A stretch of 64,000 bases of DNA from JAVBNU01 sp031551265 (GCA_031551265.1 JAVBNU010000020.1:1-64000), one strand, 5' to 3'; positions 15,401-22,055 are shown, counted from the stretch's first letter. Translations and numbers: made by a program. Notes: generated by a model from the letters alone, not told the origin.

Positions 15401-18400
15401 CAATATTATTTCTGAGGGCAGTATTTTCTATATTCAACGTGCCTGCATTAATAAAAGCTGCACCGTGGATAACTTCTTTAAACCCCTCAATCGACGCAAC
15501 ATTCGCAACGTTAACAGTCTGCCCCTCACCAATCGTTATACCCGAATAATCATTACCAAGAATCTTGTAACCTGCATTGCCGATAATGTTGAGAATCGAG
15601 CCTGTTGCACCCTCCATTGAACCAAGATTACGCGTTACACTCTCATCAGCAACTAACGAATACGTACGCCCAATCGCACTATCATGCACCGCATCATACA
15701 ACGTATACGTACCAGCTGTTTTCACGATATCTAAAACACCCTTCGTCGCCGACGCCGCGAATTCATACTTGCCGTTCTGCGTATAAGTCACAGCCGCGTT
15801 TATCGCCGCAAAAATCGGCGACTTTTCGTTGTTGAACACCGTAATATGGTCTGCATTGCCGTCTTTCGCCACGTTGATGTAATCTACTGTGATTCTCTGA
15901 CCACCGTCAACCGCGTTCGCAACAGTGAAATTATCACTCGCGCCCGAATCTAAATCAGCATCCAACTGCAATTTAACCTGACTCGAACTCGTCAAATCAG
16001 TCACCGCAATACTATCAATAACGCCATTATTCAAATCAAGCGTGCCACTCTTTAAATTCATCTTATCAGCAACCTGATTAGCAACATTACCCTTTTGATT
16101 CAACGCTAAAGTTCCGTTATGCAAATTATATGTGCCGCCTGCGATTGAGTTAATCTCAACCCTGCCGTCAGTCGGTCTCACAGCAACAGTCGTACTCAAG
16201 CCCTCAGGCACACCCTCAGTCGTCGAATACACCCCATGCTGATTGATATTTATCTGCGCCGCAGAATTATCAGCCTTGATGCCACCACCAAGCGAAATCT
16301 TACCCGCACCCGCGTTGAGATTCACCACAGCGCTCGCACCTTCCAGCTGAATATCATTGTCCTCACCATTAGCTGTATTACCCTCGAAAACCGAGTTACC
16401 ACCATCAGCCACAATGTTAACGGTACCCGTATTATATATCGCCCCACCTGACAGGCCTGCGGTGTTGTCCATGAAGTCTGAATTGATGACAGTTGCAGTA
16501 CCGACGTTGAATATTGCCCCACCGTAGTTTACTGTGTTGCCTGTAAAATTCGAGTTAGTAATTGTGGCGATGCCGGTAACCGCAAAATTATGGATTGCCC
16601 CACCGTAAGTCGCAGCTTCGTTTGACGTAAATATAGAATTGGCGATTGTTATGAACGCAGCATTGGCTATCGCACCACCGTACGTAGTAGATTGGTTTGA
16701 AGTAAATATTGAATCAATTATTCTTGTTATGTGTGTATTGTATACAGCCCCGCCACGTTGTGCTTTATTATCAATAAATGTTGATTCCGAGATATTTATT
16801 TGTTGATCTTTGCCATACCAATCGATGGTTGTCACTGCACCACCGGAAAAACCGGATTCATTCGACTTGAATATACTATTTGAAATATTTGTCAGTGTAA
16901 AATTACCAACGGCATTTGCATCTAATGCCCCTATAGCGCCACCGTGTGAGATAGAGGTATTGTAGGAGAATATGGAATCAGATATATTCATTGTTCCCGA
17001 ATTTATAATTGCACCGCCATACGTTGAGGTGTTACCTGTAAATATCGAGTCAGTTATTGTTGTCGTTGCTCCTGTATGATTATAAATCGCACCGCCGTAT
17101 GTGGCTGCTGAGTTACTTGTAAAACTCGAACCTGAAATGGTAGATATTCCGTTATTTGAAATAGCACCGCCGGTATAGCTTGCAATGTTACTTGTGAAAC
17201 TACTATCAAATATTTGCAAAATATTACCCACGTTATTCCATATTGCACCTCCAACAGCAAGACCTGTAGAAGTAGTTTTTGCCTGATTGTTTGTGAAGGT
17301 TGAGTTAGATATATATGAATTCCCGAGTGCTGAAATTGCACCCCCGTGGGCATTTGCAGTAGTATTGGTTTGTACAATGTTCCCTGTGAATTCGGAGTTG
17401 TCGACAGTTAAAGTCCCTGAATTATATATTGCACCACCATGGGCGTTTCCAGTGGTAGCTGTCGTAGCTGTATTACCCGCGAAAGTCGAGTCAGAGATTG
17501 TTGCAACGCCTGAGCTAGAAATCGCGCCACCGCTGGTGCCGGCTGTGTTTTCGCTAAAGGTTGAGCCTGAGATTGTCGCAGTGCCTTTACTATTCATAGC
17601 GCCACCGACATTCGTCGTTGCTGTGTTTTTGTAAAAAGTCGAGTCGCTGATAGTTATAGTCGCATTAGTTTCATTACTAATCGCCCCACCACTGGTGTTA
17701 GCTGTGTTTTCGCTAAAGGTTGAACCTGAAATTGTCGCAGTACCGTCATTGAAAATCGCTCCGGTGTATGTAGCAGCTGTGTTTCCAATGAATTCAGTGT
17801 TTTTTATACTCAATATAGCCGGTGAGCCCTGGTATATTATGTTGGCAATAGCACCGCCGTAGTAGGTTGTGGCTGTGTTTGTTTTGAATATGCTGTCCTC
17901 AATGTACATAATGCCGTAATTTAATATGGCTCCAATGGAATGGCCTGAGTTTGAGGTGAATTTCGTGGACTTTATATTTGTGATGCCGAATGCAGTATTA
18001 TATATAGCGTCACCTTTGTTTGAGACAAACTCGGAACTGACAATATTAGTGATATTGGCAATAACCATTGCCCCACCAATAGCGGCTTCGTTAGCCTGGA
18101 AAAGTGTGCCTGATATGTTCGTAGTGCCGCCATAAGCATATATAGCGCCACCATAATTACTCAGAAGTTTGTTCTCAATAAATTTTGAGTCAGAAATATT
18201 CAACAAGCCGTTGCTTATTATAGCTCCGCCCCATTGGCTTCCGCTCCCTGTGCCTGTATTTTTATAGAAGGTGCTGTTATCTATGTTGACAGTGCCTTCG
18301 GTGGATATTGCACTTCCCGATGTCGATTTAAACTTTTCTATTGAGGCTACGTTGTATATGTTGAGCGTTTTGCCGGCGCCAACTCCGATACCTGAATAAG

Positions 18401-21400
18401 TGTCGCTGCCGTCAATTTTGTAGGTGCTGTTGCCAAAAATATTGAGTGTAGTGCCTGCCATGTTGCCAAGTGAGGTGTTAGTAACCTCATTCCCGACGAG
18501 CGAGAAAGATCTGATTGCCGCTGTATCATCAACCGCGGCTTTGAGACCCATTTTGCCGGCTGTTGAGGCTTGCGTGGCTGTTAAAACCCCCGCTGTGGCA
18601 CTTGGTGTAAATGTGTATTTATAATTGCCTGTGCCGTTGGTTGTATAAGTATATGTAGTAGAGAGCGTTGGTGATTTGCCTGTGCCGCCTGTGAATAGTG
18701 TCAACGCACCGCCCGCGCCGTTAGCTGTGACGTTTATCGCGTTGATAATCGCACCTGTCGCGCCGGTTGCAACCGTGAAATAGTCTCTGCTCGCAACTGC
18801 TGCCATTGACGCATCGAAAATAATAGTCGGCGAATTTGTCGCTGCGAAATTTGTCACAGTAACGACATTATTAGTCGCACCGTTAGTAAAGCTGAGCACC
18901 CCGCCTGCGAGATTCAAATTCGTCGCAACAAGCCCGGCGCCCGAGCCGAAGGATATCAGCCCGTTCGTTGGTCTTGTAACAGTTTTGCCGTCAACGTCAG
19001 TATATGTCCCCGCCACATTCATGTTTACAGTGCCGGTACCACTTATCCCGCCACCGAAGTATATTTTGTTACCAAGTTTTGAGTTGAGGTTTAGTACTCC
19101 TGCCTGATTAGTAATGTCATGTGCGACACCACTCGCTTTATTGCCTGAAAAATTAGTGTTGTCATTGTTAGCTATGATACTGGCTGTCCCGCCATTAAAA
19201 ATCGCACCGGACCCACCTGCAGTATTATTATAGAAATCGGTGTTAATAACAGTTAACGTTCCTGTGCTGGAGATGGCGCCACTATGCCCTGCAGCTGTAT
19301 TGCCTGAGGCGATGACATTTTTATCTCCGAAAGTTGAATTAGCCACTATAACAGTGCCAGAGGCGCTTATTGCGCCGCCGATATTGCCGGCTGTGTTGCG
19401 ATAGAACTCGGAGTTATCTATATATAAATTTCCGTCTGCAACTATAGCGCCACCATTGTATGTGGTAGAAGAGTTACCTGAATTTGCGATATCTTTGTCG
19501 CCGAATTTTGAATTGCTAATTTTTAAAGTACCGGTACCGTTATAAAGCGCACCGCCAACGCCAAGCGCTCCGGTAGCTGTGTTGCGATAAAACTCCGATT
19601 TGTCGATAGTCATTGTGCCGGTATTATAAATCGCTCCTCCGGCCGTGGCAGCTGCGTTGCCCGAACCTACGACATCTTTGTCGCCGAATTTTGAGTTGGT
19701 GATTGTAGCTGTTCCTTGGTTTTCAATAGCGCCGCCTGCATGCATTGTAGTACTATTGCGGTAGAACTCGGAATTATCAATGGTTATTGTGGTATTTCCG
19801 CTAATAATCGCTCCACCACTAGCAGCTGTGTTACCCGAACCGGCAATGTCCTTGTCGCCGAATGTCGAGTTAGTGATAACAGCACCTGCACCACCGTTTG
19901 AAATCGCACCACCTAAACTTGCAGTGTTACGATAAAACTCAGCATTATCGATAGCAATTTTGCCTCTGTTATAAATCGCTCCACCATATGAGGCAGCTGT
20001 GTTGCCCGAACCTACGACATCTTTGTCACCGAATTTTGAATTGGTGATTGTAGTGGTACCCCCACTCGCATTAGAAATTGCAGCTCCGTAGCTTCCCGTA
20101 TTACGATAAAACTCAGTGTTGTCAATGGTCATTGAGGTGCCTTGATTGTGGACTGCGCCACCAAAATATGCATTATTGCCTGAAGCAGCTGTAGTTTTAC
20201 TGCCAAATTGAGAATTTTTGATGGTGACTGCACCTGTACTGGCGTTCATAAGAGCGCCACCATATGAATTGCTTGCAGTCTCTGCGTTAGTAGCGCTGTT
20301 GGCATAAAATTTTGTGTTTTCTATAGTTGCGTGAGTGTTGCCGGCGATTACAACGGCTCCTCCTTGTGCAGATGTAGTAGATGCGGGTGAATTTGCCGTA
20401 TTACCTTCAAACGAACTGTCTTCTATTACTAATTTGGCACCGGTTCCGCCTGAGCATACTGCACCGCTTTGTTTTGCATTGTTGCCTGAGCCTGCGACAT
20501 TCATATCACCGAATTTGGAGTTCGTGATGGTCAAGATACCGTTCTGATTATAAATAGCACCAGCTGAGGCAGCTGTGTTACGATAAAACTCAGCATTATC
20601 AATAGTTGCTGTGCCTCCATTGTAAATCGCTCCTCCGCTATAAACGGCTGTGTTACCCGAGCCGGCAACATCTTTGTCGCCGAACTGTGAGTCTTTAACA
20701 CTTAGTGTTGAGTGGCTGTAATAGTTTGTTATAGCCCCACCCAATGTGCCGGCTGTGTTTTTGATGAATTTAGTATTCTCGATGTTTAGGGTAGATTGGG
20801 CAGCGTTAATGATTGCCCCGCTGTCGCCGCTTATAGATTTATTGCCTTCGAATAATGAATTCGTTATATTTGCAGTACTGTAGCTGAACGAAATCGCACC
20901 ACCTTCAGTTGTTGCGGTGTTGTTTTTGAACGTCGAGTTGTCTATAGATATTGTCCCGTTGTTGTGTTGAATTGCTCCTCCAACAGCGAACGGTGCAGTG
21001 GATTCTGCACTATTTGACTCAAATGTACTGTTTATAATCTTTAAATCGCCGGCAGTGCTATATATTGCTCCACCCCCGGCAGAGCTTGTTGTTGAAATAG
21101 TGCTATTGTTCGTGAAAGTCGAGTTGTCAATATTCAAAGTGCCTTTGTTGTTTATCACCCCACGTTGAGCTATGTCCGCTGTGGTGTCCTTAAAATTTTT
21201 AAATTCTGCATCGTTGACGTTGAGTGTCTGTCCTGCTGCTACGGTTACGAGTGACCGTGTACGGCTTTTGCTGTCGCCGTCAAAAATGAGGTTGTTGACT
21301 GTTGTGGTTGTTGCGTTGAATGTGAGTTGTGAGTCTAGGGGATAGTTAGTGAAATTCAGCGTGTACTTTGTGCCGGTCGACTGGAGTGTGCCGGCATTGA

Positions 21401-21722
21401 TTGCGTTGAGAGTCGTTGCGGTAATGGAGAAATTGTTAGTGATGTTGATAGTATCGTATGCAGAAATAGCATTACTGATTGCGGTCCGTAATGCAGTGTC
21501 GCTGCCGGCTGTGTACGTTGCAGCGCTGAGCGGGGAAAGACAGAAAAACATGAAAGAAAGCGATATAGCAATGATTCTAGAAATACATTGTTTGGAGGAT
21601 TTTAATATAATTAGGGTACAAGTTATAATTAAAACAAGAAGCATAATGTTGGCATGCAGCGTGTAACTGCATAAAACCAGTAAAAATGTTATCCCCAAGA
21701 TTGTATAAGATATATTCTTCAT
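1..21722 (-). CDS. Giant Pmp-like beta-helix repeat surface protein (C-terminus outside window)
   Basis: The frame opens with ATG at 21722, four codons after an in-frame TAG, and is in the same register at the left edge, where it still reads GGAIYN. That gives at least 7,240 residues; I found no stop in this frame in the stretches I read. The N-terminus has three hydrophobic stretches within about 65 residues. The last (IIAISLSFMFFCLSPLSA) looks like a signal peptide ending before ATYTAG. The body repeats a unit of about 25-37 residues with GGAIYN followed by FxxN (for example STFTNNSA), the two tetrapeptide signatures of chlamydial polymorphic membrane proteins and of right-handed beta-helix adhesins. 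Seven linker domains interrupt the arrays. The likely role is a very long secreted or surface-anchored adhesin; no barrel or anchor domain is visible because the C-terminus is missing. GC content looks higher than in the neighbouring genes. Confidence 0.9.
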   Translation of the reverse strand, partial: MKNISYTILGITFLLVLCSYTLHANIMLLVLIITCTLIILKSSKQCISRIIAISLSFMFFCLSPLSAATYTAGSDTALRTAISNAISAYDTINITNNFSITATTLNAINAGTLQSTGTKYTLNFTNYPLDSQLTFNATTTTVNNLIFDGDSKSRTRSLVTVAAGQTLNVNDAEFKNFKDTTADIAQRGVINNKGTLNIDNSTFTNNSTISTTSSAGGGAIYSTAGDLKIINSTFESNSAESTAPFAVGGAIQHNNGTISIDNSTFKNNTATTEGGAISFSYSTANITNSLFEGNKSISGDSGAIINAAQSTLNIENTKFIKNTAGTLGGAITNYYSHSTLSVKDSQFGDKDVAGSGNTAVYSGGAIYNGGTATIDNAEFYRNTAASAGAIYNQNGILTITNSKFGDMNVAGSGNNAKQSGAVCSGGTGAKLVIEDSSFEGNTANSPASTTSAQGGAVVIAGNTHATIENTKFYANSATNAETASNSYGGALMNASTGAVTIKNSQFGSKTTAASGNNAYFGGAVHNQGTSMTIDNTEFYRNTGSYGAAISNASGGTTTITNSKFGDKDVVGSGNTAASYGGAIYNRGKIAIDNAEFYRNTASLGGAISNGGAGAVITNSTFGDKDIAGSGNTAASGGAIISGNTTITIDNSEFYRNSTTMHAGGAIENQGTATITNSKFGDKDVVGSGNAAATAGGAIYNTGTMTIDKSEFYRNTATGALGVGGALYNGTGTLKISNSKFGDKDIANSGNSSTTYNGGAIVADGNLYIDNSEFYRNTAGNIGGAISASGTVIVANSTFGDKNVIASGNTAAGHSGAISSTGTLTVINTDFYNNTAGGSGAIFNGGTASIIANNDNTNFSGNKASGVAHDITNQAGVLNLNSKLGNKIYFGGGISGTGTVNMNVAGTYTDVDGKTVTRPTNGLISFGSGAGLVATNLNLAGGVLSFTNGATNNVVTVTNFAATNSPTIIFDASMAAVASRDYFTVATGATGAIINAINVTANGAGGALTLFTGGTGKSPTLSTTYTYTTNGTGNYKYTFTPSATAGVLTATQASTAGKMGLKAAVDDTAAIRSFSLVGNEVTNTSLGNMAGTTLNIFGNSTYKIDGSDTYSGIGVGAGKTLNIYNVASIEKFKSTSGSAISTEGTVNIDNSTFYKNTGTGSGSQWGGAIISNGLLNISDSKFIENKLLSNYGGAIYAYGGTTNISGTLFQANEAAIGGAMVIANITNIVSSEFVSNKGDAIYNTAFGITNIKSTKFTSNSGHSIGAILNYGIMYIEDSIFKTNTATTYYGGAIANIIYQGSPAILSIKNTEFIGNTAATYTGAIFNDGTATISGSTFSENTANTSGGAISNETNATITISDSTFYKNTATTNVGGAMNSKGTATISGSTFSENTAGTSGGAISSSGVATISDSTFAGNTATTATTGNAHGGAIYNSGTLTVDNSEFTGNIVQTNTTANAHGGAISALGNSYISNSTFTNNQAKTTSTGLAVGGAIWNNVGNILQIFDSSFTSNIASYTGGAISNNGISTISGSSFTSNSAATYGGAIYNHTGATTTITDSIFTGNTSTYGGAIINSGTMNISDSIFSYNTSISHGGAIGALDANAVGNFTLTNISNSIFKSNESGFSGGAVTTIDWYGKDQQINISESTFIDNKAQRGGAVYNTHITRIIDSIFTSNQSTTYGGAIANAAFITIANSIFTSNEAATYGGAIHNFAVTGIATITNSNFTGNTVNYGGAIFNVGTATVINSDFMDNTAGLSGGAIYNTGTVNIVADGGNSVFEGNTANGEDNDIQLEGASAVVNLNAGAGKISLGGGIKADNSAAQININQHGVYSTTEGVPEGLSTTVAVRPTDGRVEINSIAGGTYNLHNGTLALNQKGNVANQVADKMNLKSGTLDLNNGVIDSIAVTDLTSSSQVKLQLDADLDSGASDNFTVANAVDGGQRITVDYINVAKDGNADHITVFNNEKSPIFAAINAAVTYTQNGKYEFAASATKGVLDIVKTAGTYTLYDAVHDSAIGRTYSLVADESVTRNLGSMEGATGSILNIIGNAGYKILGNDYSGITIGEGQTVNVANVASIEGFKEVIHGAAFINAGTLNIENTALRNNIAAVSGGAIYNLATGVLIISNSLFENNKSLGTGAHAGGALINYNTEIAARVNNSIFKNNSATKAAGAIYSHNNALLEISNSIFDSNTAGTDGGAIYNAGTLTIDNSEFYRNTANTYGGAIHNAAGATATITSSTFGDKNIAGSGNTATTYGGAIYNSGGTLTLDNSEFYRNTATTNNGGAIYNAAGGTATITNSEFGDKNIADSGNTATGNGGAIYNAGTLTLDNSEFYRNTASTGAGGAIMNIGAATITNSTFGDKNVAGSGNTATGNGGAIYNAGTLNIDNSEFYRNLSSSRSGGAIHNAAGATATITNSKFGDKDIASSGNTAGTRGGAIWNSGTITITDSEFSNNTAEYKGAAISTDIGSKTTINKSSFVNNRIYSTVADNAPQSGAIFSNAALTVRDSQFINNISEQAYNGIYGAADGAIGVYGGPLTLLGANLFEGNKAISVTTSTSGGAISATKAVNIIADTGDTVFKGNQIIAAGVTKTNDIYLSGVDGVLNLNAAYGNKIEFNGGIAGTNVNNIHINQTGTYTDIDDKIVENPTKGKIVFNAAVSGTKVNLYDGTIALNQGNTDGQVANFTNSTLNLVGGILNTVNAKTDSTPILTFSAPTSGTFPIVAFDADLLNLTNDQYTVAGSASGTVREAINVTANTTATSGTLTLFTGGAGKSPILTLAKTFTSTSTYTFNPGGTAGTLVWSRADGGGIRAAVQDITATRAYSLIATETVTNSASKTIMGGGTGATLFIYGDGTSKLLGNEQEGFAVVAGQTMNIYNVASIENFKSTGWGVAINNAGTLNVDNTTFYKNTGTGGWGGAIYSSSILNISDSKFIENKVASPHYGGAVDAIAGSITNITGTLFQDNEAVTGGAVVIGGTANIASSDFVSNKGSGGGGGALYNMGVATTTIKSTKFTSNTGLTAGAILNYGIMYIEDSIFKTNQATSTYGGAISNIIFQGSPAILSIKNTEFIGNTAAMYAGAIYNGSTATISGSTFSENTAATFGGAVTNATTATLTISDSTFYKNTSTTSIGGAIYNYGTATISDSTFKENKASTGGGAICNAYTATISDSTFTGNTSTYGGAIYNTNKLTVDNTEFSGNQATLTTNYGGGAIYNYTGATATVTNSTFTGNNANSTGSFGGGAILNRGTMAIENSTFTGNTAGMQGGAVYTSAGGALAVKDSTFTANTTKYSGGAIRGEEALEVINSIFKNNSVANGAESTYGGAIALQGTALIRDSFFTSNSATIGGAVYTYVNSTLDISNSIFTSNIGVVRGGAVNVNTGAIVTISDSTFKNNTSDAIGGTIYNAGTATIVNSDFTDNTAGTKGGAIHNAGTATIVNSDFTDNTAGTSGGAIYNTGTVNIVADGGNSVFEGNTANGEDNDIQLEGASAVVNLNAGAGKISLGGGIKADNSAAQVNINQHGVYSTTEGVPEGLSTTVAVRPTDGRVEINSINGGTYNLHNGTLALNQKGNAVTQVADKMNLKSGTLDLNNGVIDSVVVTDLTSSSQVKLQIDADLDSGASDNFTVANAVDNSQKITVDYINVAKDGAADHITVFNNEKSPIFAAINSAVTYTQGGKYEFVASATKGVLDIVKTAGTYTLYDAVHDSAIGRTYSLVADESVARNLGVMEGAAGSVLNIIGNADYKILGNDYSGITINAGQTVNVANVASIEGFKTSTNVGAFYNAGTLNVENTTFANNGNAATYAGGAIVSAGTLNISDSKFTNNISDVVGGAIFATIGSITDISNSVFGDAVIADSGNKNTNIGGGGAIQNQGIMEITNSEFYRNYTGGDGAAISNFTHSSNTGIVSLTVNNSKFGDAIIANSGNVADKAAGAISNNAALLNIDNSEFYRNIAGTSGGAITNDANSTATITNSKFGDKNIAGSGNTATTSGGAIYNAGTLTLDNSDFYRNTATTNNGGAIYNTGTVTITNSKFGDKDIAGSGNTTNSYGGAILSSSIMTVDNSEFYHNISKFYGGAISTTGSSTMLVINDSKFISNAAGIAGSGTESGGGALTISGLVNRINNSLFKNNTALSYGGALYIARGGHTIIANSIFDSNSTTAGTAGAIFLNATEGAIATIINSTFKDNSDTGGTGAILSTGTVNLVSDKGDTIFTGNKGSNSPRDIYLSGANAALNLNSAYGNKIEFNGGITVTNTNVININKTGTYTDIDGNVVANPTKGNIIFNAAVSGAYVNLYDGTLALNKGNTDGQVANFTSSTLDLQGGILNTVNAKTDSTAITTFKASNSPIVAFDANLSNMTNDQYTVAGTASGTVREAVNVTANTTATSGTLTLFTGGAGKSPILTLAKTFTSTSTYTFNVGGTAGTLAWSRADGGGIRAAVQDTTDTRAYSLIATETVTNSASKTIMGGGTGATLFIYGDGTSKLLGNEQEGFQVVAGKTMNIYNVASIENFKGTSGTAIISAGTLNISDSKFIENKTTSAYNGGAIYTTAGSVTNIAGTLFQANEAQIGGAAVIEGTANITNSEFVSNKGRGSSGAIYNTELGITNIKSTKFTSNTAANIGAIFNVGILYIEDSLFKANTATVNDSGAILNKTATTGSPAILSIKNTEFIQNTSSGHAGAIQNSGTVTITESTFTENKAVASSGAIYNFGTATITDSTFSKNSAGTYGGAISNFKDIVIKDSEFTGNIAQNTSTATVYGGAIYNTGNAYIYNTKFTSNTVTSTAGASFGGAIWSASTGNLTVIDSEFTGNKAAGHMGGAIHSIGNSVITNSIFTNNSAGTWGGAVSSSGAITITDSTFTSNSANYGGAFANSGTTATISGSTFTGNTAGTHGGAIYSHTEATTTITDSTFTSNTADRFGGAIYNVGAATITDSTFTGNKAGTSGGAILSVKSIIIDNTKFTNNTADTYGGALSNDAFASVAAITNSEFINNTAKTNGGAIAHYGTLTASNTSFVSNSALTYGGGIYNVGTATIADSTFTSNNAKYGGAIDNYTGATAAISDSTFTGNTATSYGGAIYNAGTATIVNSDFTDNTAGTSGGAIYNAGTVNIVADGGNSIFEGNTANGADNDIQLEGASAVVNLNAGAGKISLGGGIKADNAAAQININQHGVYSTTDGVPEGLSTTVAVKPTDGRVEINSISGGTYNLYNGTLALNQKGNVANQVADKMNLKSGTLDLNNGVIDSIAVTDLTSSSQVKLQLDADLDSGASDNFTVANDVGNSQRITVDYINVAKDGNADHITVFNNEKSPIFAAINSAVTYTQGGRYEFVASATKGVLDIVKTAGTYTLYDAVHDSAIGRTYSLVADESVARNLGSMEGATGSILNIIGNADYKILGNDYSGIVINAGQTVNVANVASIEGFKTTDNGGVFNNAGTLNIENTAFRNNEATTHGGAIYNRGTLKVSDSIFKSNSIESTVSNAGGAIRSAGGGTISVENSTFEDNKAIYGGAIYTSYGTNFIYNSTFKNNIESSQGGAIGADNGILNIANSLFEGNKATNDGGAIINAYENTLNIDNTKFIKNSSARGGAIINYYSDSTLNIKDSTFGDKNIAGSGNTAATNGGAVYNVGTMTIDNSEFYRNTANTYGGAIYNHTGATATITNSKFGDKDIAGSGNSVSAHAGGAIYNSGTITIDNSEFYRNTAGYGGAIYNAAGGTATITNSEFQGNITSNDVGGAIYHIGTAMTIDNSKFISNSALGGGALNISRTAKINNSIFINNTATSYGGAMHIAGTGHTTIANSIFANNTATSHGGAIAHNGGTGATVTIINSTFENNSAGSHSGAIFTNGIMNLISDKGDTVFSGNKANNLPNDVYLNGTSAILNLNSAYGNKIEFNGGITATNTNVININKTGTYTDIDGNVVANPTKGKIIFNAAVTGAYVNLYDGTLALNQGNTDGQVANLTGSTLNLQGGYLSAQNGTFENTKITTLVSAAAAKLFIDAGLNKTGVGDSDSFSVLGSATGSLTVGGINVLTDGGASSITVFTDSKSPLLAANAGDVATVTFTKGNMYTFKRSATAGVLDIVRTTGSYTLIDAVADATANRAYSLLGDETYTANLTTGSFMGGGTGATLTVFGNNHKITGSTTNSGIRVSTGQTLNVYDVASFEKFGIDSGAAIVNYGITNVENSKFDSNKSPLGVGSNGGAIFNATGATLNALKSTFSNNVADYGGAILSYSSMTIVDSIFSSNQASVGGAIYNAVNGNMTISNSTFTGNKALNAYGNIKRGGAIYDIGNTATITDSTFTSNEAEYGGAIANASASVVTIKDSTFTGNIAGTQGGAIYNRDTSKLSITDSTFTSNTATGSGGAIFNSSSQASSIIGSTFTSNHAGFAGAINILGTTTISKSTFTSNKGDTSAGAIYNTDTATITDSTFTSNTSDGTGGAIWNSGVLNLTDTTFTTNSGTSGGAIRNSGTGNTKITSSQFSGNTVSVSGGAIHNSGTLTVTDTSFDANKAHSTTGGGGAIYHTDAGKLDISGSTFTANTSASYGGAISLYDATNVDNIIKNSTFTANIANVSGGAIYNSNGSIKIENSTFNANKAFGASGVGGGGAIYNSSTATITDSTFTSNTASATGGAIWNSGTLNLTDTTFTTNSGVYGGAIWNSSTGDTKIISSQFAGNTASELGGAINNSGTLTITDTSFDANKAFGTTNGSGAIYNSGTATISDSTFTSNTSDYIGGAIWNSGTLNLTGTTFTTNSGVYGGAIRNSSTGDTKVISSQFAGNTATYGGAIQNSTAAVLAITGSTFTTNSAVLTGGAIYNVTAAVLAITNSTFDRNTVTKADTTALGGAIYNASTAAGNTITTSTFTGNTALGGYGGSVYNAGLLTVDASSFNNTVLNGVAAVLGGGIYNTGTLTIKDSDTGDLKKSEFKNMQASESGGAIYNSGTLSVSDTSFDSNKALGTATGNGGGAIYHTGTGLLTINGATTFTANTATYGGAIYNAGTNASNSIAGATFTSNVAKDGGAIYNASGAKLAVSGSTFNLNQATNGSLGGAIYNEGLITLTNDTFTSNTASASGGAIYNNSALANAITGSTFTTNSAVLTGGAVHNATDAVLAITNSTFDRNTVTKADTTALGGAIYNASTAAGNTITTSTFTDNTALGGYGGAIYNAGQLTVDASSFNNTVLNGVAAILGGGIYNSGTLTIKDSDTGDLKKSEFKNMQASESGGAIYNSGTLSVSDTSFDSNKAL
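865..1349 (-). repeat. Direct repeat inside the adhesin, copy 2
   Basis: Partner of 1-485. Identity breaks off at the codons after position 1349, where copy 1 continues with a different unit. Confidence 0.8.
3238..4202 (-). repeat. Linker domain B, copy 1
   Basis: A non-GGAIYN linker of about 965 bp between arrays. It carries the ATANRAYSLLGDETY, MGGGTGATL and GQTLNVYDVASFE strings. It is related to, but clearly distinct from, linker A, and corresponds to the stretches at 8194, 13072 and 18334. Confidence 0.7.
5461..6420 (-). repeat. Linker domain A, copy 1, of the giant adhesin
   Basis: This non-GGAIYN stretch of 960 bp (320 codons) lies between the FKTTDNGG end of one array and the first GGAIYN of the next. 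It contains the strings VTYTQGG, YTLYDAVHDSAIGRTYSL and TVNVANVASIEGF. It is nearly identical in sequence and equal in length to the stretches at 10402 and 15478. Confidence 0.8.
8194..9134 (-). repeat. Linker domain B, copy 2
   Basis: About 940 bp. It includes TRAYSLIATETV, MGGGTGATLFIYGDGTS and MNIYNVASIENF. Its closest relative in the window is the copy at 13072, with long identical DNA runs. Confidence 0.75.
10402..11361 (-). repeat. Linker domain A, copy 2
   Basis: Same landmarks as the copy at 5461 and again exactly 960 bp. Long runs of identical DNA are shared with the other two copies, for example the stretches around the ASIEGF and AIGRTYSL codons. Copy 1 begins 4,941 bp away and copy 3 begins 5,076 bp away. 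Confidence 0.8.
13072..14033 (-). repeat. Linker domain B, copy 3
   Basis: About 960 bp and very similar to the copy at 8194 over the MGGGTGATL and YNVASIENF parts. The half nearer the N-terminus of the protein has diverged more. Confidence 0.75.
15478..16437 (-). repeat. Linker domain A, copy 3
   Basis: Third 960-bp copy, bounded by the same landmark codons as copies 1 and 2. It differs by scattered substitutions and no net length change. Confidence 0.8.
18334..19199 (-). repeat. Linker domain B, copy 4 (shorter)
   Basis: About 866 bp, the most diverged and shortest B copy. It is the first linker met from the N-terminus. It keeps the position and the conserved TLNIYNVASIEKF segment. Confidence 0.65.
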
Positions 21723-22055
21723 GCTTCCAGTCTATATACTCGTACCGCAATACCACATTTGTATAGCAACATACTTTTATTTTAGCATGATATATTCGTT
21801 TGAGAACACAAATATCTTAAAATTCATCTTAAAAGTTTACAAAAGCAATATTTAAGGTACTTCAGGCTTCTTATTTGAATTACAATTTATTAAGTTATGT
21901 TAATTTTTGTGTAGTTATATCGCCTTCATTCTGCTAAAAAGATAGAAAAGAATATAAAAAGTATATAATGTATGTGCTTTTTTATTCATCAATAGCTTCC
22001 GTATTTGATAACGACACAACGTCTCACTACTGTCCGAGATAACTTTCCAACTTGC

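Noticed and set aside
1055..18532. Minus-strand frames of 60-117 codons in another register of the adhesin region
   Set aside because: All lie in one shifted frame and follow from the repeated DNA; the register with GGAIYN and FxxN is the coding one.
1..21722. CRISPR array or tandem DNA satellites
   Set aside because: The repetition is of protein units with variable length and synonymous variation, without constant repeats and unique spacers.
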